In this document: piece by piece, positions 1 through 5,722 of the stretch
How the letters are laid out: each line of letters opens with the position of its first letter
Numbering within the stretch: position 1 is the stretch's first letter
Assembly (NCBI GenBank): GCA_948759685.1
Contig: CAQBGY010000151.1
Span: 1-7,416, forward strand
DNA from: an uncultured Eubacterium sp.
GTDB taxonomy: Bacteria > Bacillota_A > Clostridia > Lachnospirales > Lachnospiraceae
Direction: 5' to 3'
Length of the DNA stretch: 7,416 nt
Notes under the pieces: model-generated
The model's input: only the letters and a program-made list of their open reading frames with translations
What the model was told of the DNA's origin: nothing
Databases searched by the model: none
Program-made: the position numbers and the translations under genes

Positions 1-184
1 GCAAGCATTCACATTAGCTTTTAAACAGTTATATGAATGCACGCCTAATATTTATTGAAAAAATGGTGTGTTCTATCCTAAACAATCGAAGATATGCATG
101 ATGGGTTCGTTTAATGGATACTCATTTATGTATTATTTACCAGGAGGTAAATTGGCAGCATGAGTACAATTCCGTATGTTATTG
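1..184. other. No recognisable gene at left edge
   Basis: I see no supported gene here. One forward frame is open from base 2 to a stop at 56 (reading QAFTLAFKQLYE and on) and could be the last codons of a gene entering from the left, but 18 codons without a recognised family prove nothing. The AGGAGG at about 142-147 is followed by no sustained reading frame. The recombinase scrap that begins at 185 is not in frame with any upstream start: a TGA lies at 161-163 in its frame. Confidence 0.4.
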
Positions 185-238
185 AACATTTTCCGGCTGA
201 CCGTGGAGGGCATGGGACCGTACCAGATCGCAAAGCAA
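185..238 (+). pseudogene. Large serine recombinase fragment (forward part)
   Basis: Eighteen codons read NIFRLTVEGMGPYQIAKQ, the helix-turn-helix-like segment typical of the 'recombinase' domain of large serine recombinases of the TnpX type. These enzymes excise and integrate mobilizable elements through a serine-linked DNA intermediate. Nothing of the N-terminal catalytic resolvase domain is present upstream, where the frame is closed by TGA at 161-163. Identity with the family stops exactly at base 238; the expected continuation lies on the opposite strand at 334-239. The ATG at 176 opens a 92-codon frame, but only this short stretch has family character and the rest is GC-rich out-of-family translation. 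This is a relic with no expected activity. Its presence marks the left part of the window as a degraded integrative mobilizable element. Confidence 0.65.
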
Positions 239-334
239 ATTATAAGGATTTTCAAAATCACACATAGTCTGGTAATTCCCACGCTGTCTTGTTGCCTGAT
301 AATAGGACGGTTTTTCAACCTTTTCCTCCGTGAT
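239..334 (-). pseudogene. Large serine recombinase fragment, inverted 96 bp
   Basis: Read on the minus strand from 334 to 239, 32 codons give ITEEKVEKPSYYQATRQR followed by GNYQTMCDFENPYN. This is the region that directly follows GPYQIAKQ in TnpX-type recombinases: the (K)VEKPSYY block and the (D)xxxPYxW block. Joining forward codon 236-238 to minus-strand codon 334-332 restores one uninterrupted frame, GPYQIAKQ-ITEEKVEKPSYY, with no base gained or lost. The stretch is therefore best explained as part of the same gene, flipped in place. Sequence to the right of 334 does not continue the recombinase, so a deletion accompanied or followed the flip. Family assignment is from memory of conserved blocks. 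Confidence 0.6.
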
Positions 335-720
335 AGAAGGCGCAAAAGAGGCGGACAGGGAGAAGCGGATAGCGGAGGCGGAAGTGTCAGCGGACGGACT
401 CTTGCATACGGACGGCACGGAACAAGTTGCGGCTATAGTGACGGGAGAAAATAAGATTGTCGTAGAGAGCAGCCTTCCCACATCCATGCCGCCCCAAAGG
501 ACGGGCGCATGGATGGCGCTGCTGATTACGGCTACATTTCGTGGTAAATGTGCAGCACCGCCAAAGGGACTTCACAGAACGAAGTCCCTCTGCGGCTGTC
601 AAAAAGCGACAGCCGTGGATTGCCCGGATACGGGCATAGTTCGCAAAAAGCCGCCCTGTGGCGGCGGCTCACAAGGAAACGGCGGCGGACTGTCCGCCAA
701 AGGAAAGGAGAAGGTATTTA
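335..720. other. GC-rich region upstream of relaxase, no supported gene
   Basis: Forward frames are open here (one runs 330-761), but the later part translates to low-complexity Gly/Pro/Cys-rich text dictated by hairpin arms, and the frame runs into the relaxase start in a different phase. The stretch from about 345 to 470 (ADREKRIAEAEV and on) could be a scrap of a mobile-element gene that I do not recognise. Base composition is markedly GC-richer than the gene block starting near 1737, consistent with separate origins. Confidence 0.4.
481..698. promoter_or_regulatory. Array of six hairpins, possible oriT region
   Basis: Six inverted repeats sit head to tail just before the relaxase gene. 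Arms are 481-489/507-515, extended inward by GCCC 491-494 / GGGC 503-506 with one bulged C, 13 pairs in total. The others are 566-573/581-588 (8 pairs), 593-600/608-615 (8 pairs, CGGCTGTC), 621-626/631-636 (6 pairs), 650-655/660-665 (6 pairs) and 684-689/693-698 (6 pairs). None is followed by a T tract, so simple terminators are unlikely. Relaxases of mobilizable elements usually nick an oriT with inverted repeats close upstream of their own gene, so an origin of transfer is a reasonable inference. No nic site can be named from sequence alone. Confidence 0.35.
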
Positions 721-1317
721 TTGAGAAGAAACTCATTTATAGAAATGGCAAAGCTGCATGACTTATCGGGGCGCATTACTTATATTTCAAGCCACGCCAA
801 GCAGGAGCACCTCTATGAAGTCTATGCAACGGAGCCGGACAGGGCATTCTGGCGGGAACTTGCCAAATGCAGTCAGGAGGAATTTGAAAAAAGCGGAATG
901 AATGAAAAATGTATTGAGGCAAGGGAACTGATGATTGCCCTGCCGGAAAGTTTTATCAGCTATGACTATGATTATCTGCTGAAAAGGGTGGTGGACGAAT
1001 TTAAGAAAAAATACGGTGTGGAGTGTTATGCTGCGCTACATCACAATAAACGGAAAACAAACCTGCATATCTATATAATATTTGCGGAAAGAAAGCGGTT
1101 AGAGCAGCCGGAGGAAAAAACTGCCACCCGGAATATGTTCTATGACGAACATGGAAAGCATGTGCGGACAAAAAAAGAGATTCTTGACGGCGACGGGAAT
1201 GTGCGGAAAGGCTGTAAAGTTATCAAAAAAGGCGAAGTATATGAGCGTAAGATTTTTACCATAAAAGACGGGCGGTTTAAGCAGGAGTCTTTTTTGGATG
1301 AGACAAAAGTATTTTAA
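721..1317 (+). pseudogene. MobA/MobL-family relaxase, N-terminal fragment
   Basis: This is the N-terminal relaxase domain of a MobA/MobL mobilization protein, which nicks oriT and pilots single-stranded plasmid or element DNA in conjugation. Family blocks are clear: MAKLHDLSGRITYISSHA, then EARELMIALPESF, then ALHHNKRKTN, then FAERKRLEQPEE, then ATRNMFYDEHGKHVRTKKEI. Intact relatives run on for several hundred residues; this one stops after FLDETKVF. The metal-binding HUH pair, normally His-x-His after KTN(Y/L), reads HIY: the second histidine (codon 1072-1074) is TAT, one transition from CAT, so nicking activity is probably lost. The start is either TTG at 721, spaced 10 nt from AAAGGAG (704-710), or ATG at 745, where family conservation begins but no ribosome site is near. 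The C-terminal part of the same gene follows out of frame. Confidence 0.8.
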
Positions 1318-1334
1318 TTTTCGGGCGAGAGAGA

Positions 1335-1646
1335 CAGAGGGATGAACTAAAAAGGGAATTGTCGGAATGTACGGGCATTTTCAAAGGCGGCAGACGTAAA
1401 GAGTTACAGCAGGAGATTGACCGTTTTGACAACCAGATTTCTAATATGAAAAAGGGATTTTCCTCTATCGTGAGAGAATATCATTTTGAATCTGTGCAGG
1501 CATTCTATAAGGAACGAAAAGTCATGAAGATTATAAGCAATGACGTTTCTAAGAAAATGATAAAATTGCTTCTGTGGGTGGTAGATAAACTGAAAGCAAT
1601 ATTAGATGAGGAGTTTATGAAGTATGAAATTGAAGTGAAAGAATAA
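1335..1646 (+). pseudogene. MobA/MobL relaxase, C-terminal fragment
   Basis: The frame reads RDELKRELSECTGIFKGG, RRKELQQEIDRFDNQIS, then NMKKGFSSIVREYHF and SVQAFYKE. This is the coiled-coil C-terminal segment that follows the relaxase domain in MobA/MobL proteins. It lies in a different frame from the N-terminal fragment and about 20-30 bases beyond its stop, so the central several hundred bases of the gene are missing. The first ATG in frame would be internal; the nominal start near 1359 is a TTG without a ribosome site, so independent translation is doubtful. After about codon 1515 the sequence (KVMKIISNDVSKKMIKLLLW) no longer resembles the tail I remember for this family. It may be a divergent end or a second junction. 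Confidence 0.65.
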
Positions 1647-1736
1647 AGCGGTAGCGGGGGATGGCTCTTGAGGGGCGTATCCTGCATTTTTCTCCAAAAT
1701 AAAATAGAGTTTAATAAATAATAAATATGATTTGTG
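1647..1736. other. Intergenic boundary, mobile relic to AT-rich block
   Basis: No gene is seen. A short GC-rich piece (1650-1685, GCGGTAGCGGGGGATGGCTC) follows the relaxase stop, and from about 1690 the sequence becomes strongly AT-rich, matching the composition of the following genes. The switch marks the likely seam between the relaxase relic and the kinase-regulator block. Confidence 0.4.
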
Positions 1737-1765
1737 TTGAGTTTCAGAAAGAAAATGTCGATAAT
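1737..1765 (+). promoter_or_regulatory. Candidate sigma-A promoter of the kinase-regulator operon
   Basis: TTGAGT (1737-1742) and GATAAT (1760-1765) are separated by 17 nt, matching the TTGACA/TATAAT consensus at 4/6 and 5/6. Transcription would start near 1772. That leaves only about 5 nt before the ATG at 1777 but a normal leader before the GTG at 1816, and so supports the later kinase start. Confidence 0.5.
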
Positions 1766-1815
1766 AAAAAGGGATTATGTGCAAGTGGCTACTTTATCGT
1801 ACGAGGTGTAGAACA

Positions 1816-3108
1816 GTGATTTATATAGTAGATAATTTTTTGAATTATTTTATGTATTTATTTATTATTTATTATGGATTTAAGATACCACCAAGAAAAA
1901 ATAAATTTTTGTGTTGGTTATCAGTGGTGGTTGTATTAGGCGCTGGTATTTTTAATATGTGCTTTGAAACTAATTTACCAATTGTGTATATATGTTGGAG
2001 CGTTCTTTCGATATGCTTTTTTTTCAAGGAACGCTTACTGCATTTGTGTATATTAAGTTTAGCACTTATATATTTTACAGGAATTATGGATACATTCAGT
2101 GTTATGCTCATACAGATTTTGCTTATAGGTGGGGGCATTGAAACTGGTTTAACATGGTGGATGGAAATAGCGTATGCTATTTCATTTTCTGTATATTTCT
2201 TGGTATATATAATGCTTCTTAAAAAACATGAAGTTTATTTGAATAATATAGAATGTAGATATATGGTTGCCATACTGGTGCAAAGTAGTATATTCCAAAT
2301 GTTTTATAATTTTGTTTTTGTTTTTTTTAATGAGAATCATGAAATGTATGGCTGGGATGCATATGGTGTGTTTTTTGTTAGTATCGTGGGAGCTATTTAT
2401 GCTATTTTTTTAACGCTTAGTCTTGCTATAAAAAATGTTCTTTCAAACGGGCAGAATAAAGAACTGCAATCTTTTATGTATATGCAAAAAGAGCAATATG
2501 ATTATCAGCTACAGCAGTCGGTAGCAATACGACACTTTAAACATGATTTAACAAATCATATAGGTATTCTCAGAGAATTGATAAATCAGAAAAAGTTGGA
2601 AGAAGCAAGAGGGTATATAGATACAATTTGGAATGTTCAGGATGAATTTGAATTAAAAATTCATACAGGAGATAGTTTTTTAGATGTTATTATGAATTAC
2701 TATTTATATATAGCAACGAAGGGGAATATCAAATTCACTGTATCAGGAAAAGTAACAACTATATCATATATAGAAATGTTTGATATTACAACTTTGATAG
2801 GAAATGTATTGCAGAATGCAATAGAAGCATCCAAAAAAACAAATGCTCCTAAAATCAGAGTTGAGCTGATAGAACATAAAACGGAAATTTTTTTTGTAGT
2901 AAGCAATAGTGTAGTTAAAAAGATAAATACAAACAATAATTATTTGAAAACTTCGAAGAAAGATAAAACGAATCATGGATTTGGTTTTAAAAATATTATG
3001 GCAACCGTTGAAAAATATCAGGGGGAATACTATATGGATTCTTTCATGGAAAATGGAGAGCCGATATTTAAAATTAGTATTGCTATCCCAAAGGAGATAA
3101 AGCGATGA
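1816..3108 (+). CDS. AgrC-like membrane sensor histidine kinase
   Basis: This is a quorum-sensing-type (GHKL, HATPase_c_5) histidine kinase of 430 residues. The first ~210 residues form about seven hydrophobic spans, beginning IVDNFLNYFMYLFIIYYG, with no sizeable extracellular domain. A dimerisation/phosphoacceptor block follows: RHFKHDLTNHIG, with the probable phospho-His in KHD at about residue 243. The ATP-binding domain shows the N box GNVLQNAIEA (about 330-339) and the glycine box HGFGFKNI (about 387-394). This is the arrangement of AgrC and VirS relatives that sense peptides at the membrane. GTG 1816 is preferred: GAGGTG (1803-1808) sits 7 nt upstream and the promoter leaves little leader for the in-frame ATG at 1777, which would add a hydrophilic 13-residue tail (MCKWLLYRTRCRT). 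It overlaps the regulator gene by 4 nt (ATGA), so the two are translationally coupled. No agrB/agrD neighbour is present, so its ligand is unknown. Confidence 0.88.
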   Translation: MIYIVDNFLNYFMYLFIIYYGFKIPPRKNKFLCWLSVVVVLGAGIFNMCFETNLPIVYICWSVLSICFFFKERLLHLCILSLALIYFTGIMDTFSVMLIQILLIGGGIETGLTWWMEIAYAISFSVYFLVYIMLLKKHEVYLNNIECRYMVAILVQSSIFQMFYNFVFVFFNENHEMYGWDAYGVFFVSIVGAIYAIFLTLSLAIKNVLSNGQNKELQSFMYMQKEQYDYQLQQSVAIRHFKHDLTNHIGILRELINQKKLEEARGYIDTIWNVQDEFELKIHTGDSFLDVIMNYYLYIATKGNIKFTVSGKVTTISYIEMFDITTLIGNVLQNAIEASKKTNAPKIRVELIEHKTEIFFVVSNSVVKKINTNNNYLKTSKKDKTNHGFGFKNIMATVEKYQGEYYMDSFMENGEPIFKISIAIPKEIKR

Positions 3109-3809
3109 AAATATGTGTTGTAGAAGATGAAGAAGTATGGAGAAATAAGATACGGGAAATTATTGAAAAATACTGTATAGATAAGAATATTTTATTTCAA
3201 ATACATTTATGTAATAATGGAAAAGACTTTATGAAAAATAAAGACGCAGATTTGGTGTTTTTGGACATTGAACTTGCTGAAGGAGAAAATGGTTTTGAGA
3301 TTGCTGAGAAGTTGATAGATGCTGGAAAACAATGTAAGATATGTTTTTTAACTTCTCACACAGAATTAGCCCGATGGGGATATAGAGTAAATGCATTCAG
3401 ATACATTGATAAAAAACATTTGGAGGAGATAATAGAAGCGCTTGATTCTTTTGTTAATACTAAAATACAAGAAAGAAATATTTGCTGTAAAGATATTTCC
3501 GGTGTATGTAGAAAAATAAAATTGGATACACTGTTACTTGTTGAAACAAGTGGAAGAAAATTGAGATACCTTATGGTGGATGGGAATGAATATTTTTGCG
3601 AAGGAAGTATATCTGAAACGTCACAAAGCTTGGAGAAATATGGCTTTTTTCAAATACAACGGTCATATATAGTTAATATGAAATATATAGAAAAGGCAGA
3701 CAGTCGTAAGATTATTTTGTGTAATGGATTGGAGGTAGCGATTGGAAGAGCTCATAGTAATGAGTTTAAAAAAGCGTTTTTTAAATGGAGAATGTTGTTT
3801 GATAATTGA
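3105..3809 (+). CDS. LytTR-family response regulator
   Basis: This two-domain regulator of 234 residues is the AgrA/VirR type. The receiver domain (about 1-115) has the acidic pocket VEDEE at 6-10, the phospho-acceptor Asp54 in VFLDIEL, the switch residues at FLTSH (81-85) and a Lys near 103 in NAFRYIDKKH. The C-terminal LytTR DNA-binding domain (about 125-232) has the characteristic FFQIQRSYIVNMKYIEKA and a terminal VAIGRAHSNEFKKAF. LytTR domains bind paired direct repeats about two helical turns apart, and exactly such a pair lies 25 nt past its stop, before the lysozyme gene. The start ATG overlaps the kinase TGA, so it is the cognate partner. The family fit is strong; the target assignment is inference. 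Confidence 0.92.
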   Translation: MKICVVEDEEVWRNKIREIIEKYCIDKNILFQIHLCNNGKDFMKNKDADLVFLDIELAEGENGFEIAEKLIDAGKQCKICFLTSHTELARWGYRVNAFRYIDKKHLEEIIEALDSFVNTKIQERNICCKDISGVCRKIKLDTLLLVETSGRKLRYLMVDGNEYFCEGSISETSQSLEKYGFFQIQRSYIVNMKYIEKADSRKIILCNGLEVAIGRAHSNEFKKAFFKWRMLFDN

Positions 3810-3818
3810 TTAGGAGAC

Positions 3819-3932
3819 ATGTTTTGTGATGGCTTGTGTCGTTTGTGCAAAAATTGTGTCGTTTGTGCACGAAATATTTCCTTGCTTTTCTTTTTGTGGT
3901 ATAAAATAAATCGTTCAGATGATTTTAGATAA
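3819..3932 (+). CDS. Possible Cys-rich 37-residue peptide (weak)
   Basis: An ATG 9 nt after the regulator stop, with AGGAG at 3812-3816, opens a 37-codon frame starting MFCDGLCRLCKNCVVCA. It has five cysteines at positions 3, 7, 10, 13 and 16, a hydrophobic stretch (ISLLFFLWY) and a polar end. The position is natural for a third operon gene, and short peptides near AgrC-type kinases can be signals. Against it: the ribosome site is only 2 nt from the ATG, the Cys codons come from TGT/TGC in the direct repeats, the repeat period (20) is not a multiple of 3, and the frame overlaps the proposed operator and promoter. A chance frame is more likely. Confidence 0.2.
   Translation: MFCDGLCRLCKNCVVCARNISLLFFLWYKINRSDDFR
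3834..3870 (+). promoter_or_regulatory. Paired direct repeats, probable LytTR regulator site
   Basis: TTGTGTCGTTTGTGCA occurs at 3834-3849 and, identically, at 3854-3869, a 20-nt period that puts both on the same DNA face. Each contains a 12-nt box (TCGTTTGTGCAA and TCGTTTGTGCAC, 8 nt apart). The second matches 7 of the 10 fixed positions of the C. perfringens VirR box CCAGTTNTNCAC as I remember it. VirR is a LytTR regulator, like the one encoded just upstream. The pair ends 7-8 nt before where a -35 element would be. Binding is inferred, not shown. Confidence 0.6.
3877..3905 (+). promoter_or_regulatory. Candidate activator-dependent promoter for lysozyme gene
   Basis: TGGTATAAA (3897-3905) is an extended -10 element. 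The hexamer 17 nt upstream (TTTCCT, 3877-3882) is a poor -35. A weak -35 directly downstream of paired activator boxes is the usual design of AgrA/ComE-type controlled promoters. It would give a leader of about 85 nt before the lysozyme start. Confidence 0.45.
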
Positions 3933-3995
3933 ATTATCAAGAAGAAAGTTTATTTTATATGCTTTAAAGATTAGTATGCCAAGGAGGTAGAAAGA

Positions 3996-5225
3996 ATGGT
4001 AATGTTAGACAATCAATTAATCGGAAATCAGTCATATTCAAACGGTAGCACTGTTGTTATGGAGAAAAGAACTGAACAGGCTAAGGCTTCTGCGGAAAGC
4101 TCGGCCTCTGAAAAACAGGCTTCAAGAAATAACACAAATGATATAGCTGCCATCTATGAAAAAAGTGATCCAAGTAGCTTAAAAATGGTTACATACGCAA
4201 AACCAAGTACTGTAAAAGCCATGGCATTAAGCAAGAATTCGATTAAAGATGTTCAAACAAAATTGAATGCCATTGGATATTCTTGTGGTACTCCAGATGG
4301 AATTGCTGGAAAGAATACTAAGGCGGCTGTTACATCTTTTCAAAAATTGTGCGGATTAAAAGATCAAAGTGGCAATATTACAAATGAAACTATAACAAAA
4401 TTGGATTCAGTGTATAACCGCAGTCAAAAGGGTGTCTTATCCCGAGGATTAAGAAATAACGCAAGTGTTAAAAAATTACAAGAAAACTTGAATAAATTGA
4501 ATTATAATTGCGGTACTCCTGATGGTACATTTGGTGCGGGAACAGAGACAGCCTTAAGGAATTTCCAAAAGGCAAATAAAATAACAGTTGATGGATTGGC
4601 AGGAAGTGCAACACTAAATGCTATACAGAAGGCTGTCGATAATCTTAAGCAACCAGTGACACCATCAAAGGGATTGAGTGAAAACGGATTTAGGTTACTC
4701 GCTTCTTATGAGGCTACAAGTGCTGTCAAAGACAAAAATGGTAATGTGGTATCTATTCCAATATTGGATGTTGGAGATGGCATGTACACAATAGGAATTG
4801 GTAATACAGTTAAAAAGACTGATACCAAAACCATTCAGGAGTATAAAGAAAAATATGGGGTGGATGTAACAAAAGTAGGAACTCAAGTGGATGTAAAAAC
4901 TTGTATGAAGATTTATAATGACCATGTTAATACTTATACATCTACCGTGGATAATTTATTAAAGAGACATAACTATACAGCATCTCAGAATGAATATGAT
5001 GCATTGGTTATAGCGGTGTATAATAGACCAGCATTAGCAAAAGAAGGTCACGCACTGGACACTCTGATAAAGAATAACAATCGAAATAAAGATGATTGGC
5101 GGACAACGCTTATAAATGAATATAAGGGGTTAAAAAATTGGAATACATATGGTAAAGGATGGAGTAATAGAATCGAAGATGAATTGGAACTTTATTTTGA
5201 TAATGACTATGTAAGAAACCATTAA
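3996..5225 (+). CDS. Peptidoglycan-binding GH24-like lysozyme, no signal peptide
   Basis: A 409-residue cell-wall hydrolase. Residues 1-75 are polar and flexible (Ser/Ala/Lys-rich, with NDIAAIYEKS at 48-57). Two PG_binding_1 repeats follow at about 82-140 and 153-213; each carries CGTPDG and an (S/N)FQK motif. The C-terminal domain (about 226-405) resembles phage T4-type lysozymes (GH24): Glu239 in LLASYEA as candidate acid, Asp258 near the usual Asp, and MYTIGIGNT at 263-271 where T4 lysozyme has YYTIGIGHL. QNEYDALVIAVYN and the terminal WSNRIEDELELYF also fit. Such enzymes cut the MurNAc-GlcNAc bond. There is no N-terminal hydrophobic segment, so export by Sec is not evident; export by holin, lysis or another route is needed. 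AAGGAGGT at 3981-3988 lies 7 nt before the ATG. The upstream repeats suggest control by the LytTR regulator. Confidence 0.85.
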   Translation: MVMLDNQLIGNQSYSNGSTVVMEKRTEQAKASAESSASEKQASRNNTNDIAAIYEKSDPSSLKMVTYAKPSTVKAMALSKNSIKDVQTKLNAIGYSCGTPDGIAGKNTKAAVTSFQKLCGLKDQSGNITNETITKLDSVYNRSQKGVLSRGLRNNASVKKLQENLNKLNYNCGTPDGTFGAGTETALRNFQKANKITVDGLAGSATLNAIQKAVDNLKQPVTPSKGLSENGFRLLASYEATSAVKDKNGNVVSIPILDVGDGMYTIGIGNTVKKTDTKTIQEYKEKYGVDVTKVGTQVDVKTCMKIYNDHVNTYTSTVDNLLKRHNYTASQNEYDALVIAVYNRPALAKEGHALDTLIKNNNRNKDDWRTTLINEYKGLKNWNTYGKGWSNRIEDELELYFDNDYVRNH

Positions 5226-5428
5226 TAATATGATTTCGGTATTGTTTTCGATTTAGTAATTCTGGTTGTATCAGTATAACTGTTGCAACCAGAATTGTGT
5301 GTGAATATATTTCAATATTTTACATTATTTTATAGAAAAGCCAGAACAGCAGACCATTAACACACTTTGTTAAAAAGCTAAATGTTGAATGAAAATATTT
5401 GGATTGGTAAAGATAGGAGGATGAAAAA
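5226..5428. other. Intergenic region, lysozyme to small protein gene
   Basis: About 200 AT-rich bases contain the inverted repeat at 5258-5296 but no supported gene. I see no convincing -35/-10 pair; TTGTTA near 5369 followed by AT-rich sequence is too degenerate to claim. No copy of the repeat found at 3834-3869 is present, so direct control of the downstream pair by the regulator would require read-through. Confidence 0.45.
5258..5296. terminator. 11-bp inverted repeat after the lysozyme gene
   Basis: AATTCTGGTTG (5258-5268) pairs perfectly with CAACCAGAATT (5286-5296) across a 17-nt loop. It starts 33 nt after the lysozyme stop. No U-rich tract follows, so it is a weak intrinsic terminator at best; it may instead be an mRNA-stabilising 3' hairpin or a partial block that separates lysozyme expression from the two downstream genes. 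Confidence 0.45.
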
Positions 5429-5722
5429 ATGGTGCGATTACAAAATGTTTCTTTTAAAGATTGGAATCCAATAGGAAAACCTCGTAAAAAAACAAAGGGA
5501 AAAAGTGAGAATTTGTCGGAAAGTGTTAAATGTGAAACTTTAAATACAGAAGATTTAAGCAAAAGAAACACGTCAAAAAATGCAGAGCCTTTTGGAATGG
5601 CAGCAACACTAGAATTAACGCATAGTTATGTTAAAGATAAAAACTATACCAAACAATATAGTGCCGATAAGGAAAGTAATTTTCTGAGCAAAAAAGCTGA
5701 TGGGGGTATTTATTATGAATAA
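5429..5722 (+). CDS. Uncharacterised 97-residue basic, polar protein
   Basis: I do not recognise a family. The protein is hydrophilic and Lys-rich: MVRLQNVSFKDWNPIGKP, then a basic stretch RKKTKGKSEN, a central polar region, the only mildly hydrophobic part around FGMAATLELTHSY (61-73), and the end KKADGGIYYE. It has no signal peptide, no membrane span and a single Cys. A good ribosome site (AGGAGG, 5415-5420) is 8 nt before the ATG. Its end overlaps the start of the lipoprotein gene by 8 nt, so the two are co-translated and probably act together. Like the lysozyme before it, it has a polar, probably disordered N-terminus and no export signal. A partner, inhibitor or chaperone of the lysozyme are guesses; the sequence decides none of them. 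Confidence 0.75.
   Translation: MVRLQNVSFKDWNPIGKPRKKTKGKSENLSESVKCETLNTEDLSKRNTSKNAEPFGMAATLELTHSYVKDKNYTKQYSADKESNFLSKKADGGIYYE

Noticed and set aside
179..487. 102-codon minus-strand frame as an intact gene
   Set aside because: Only 32 codons (334-239) have family character, and they are the inverted recombinase piece. Flanking parts are unrelated and its start has no ribosome site.
330..761. 143-codon forward frame before the relaxase
   Set aside because: Its second half is text imposed by hairpin arms (Gly/Cys/Pro runs), there is no ribosome site before 330, and it runs past the relaxase start in another phase. A coding scrap at about 345-470 cannot be excluded.
1731..1742. TTTGTGTTGA at the kinase promoter as a regulator box for autoregulation
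   Set aside because: Only the TTTGTG core matches the 3834-3869 repeats, and there is a single copy with no partner 20 nt away.
1779..1811. Ten-codon frame GTG CAA GTG ... TAG as a signal peptide gene before the kinase
   Set aside because: The predicted transcript start near 1772 removes its ribosome site, and it is too short to distinguish from chance.
3834..3869. CRISPR-like or integration-site reading of the 16-nt repeats
   Set aside because: Two copies with a 4-nt spacer, no further units and no nearby cas or integrase gene; a regulator site explains position and spacing better.
3996..5225. Lysozyme as part of a prophage
   Set aside because: No holin, tail, terminase or other phage gene is within the window, and the neighbours are a kinase, a regulator and a lipoprotein.
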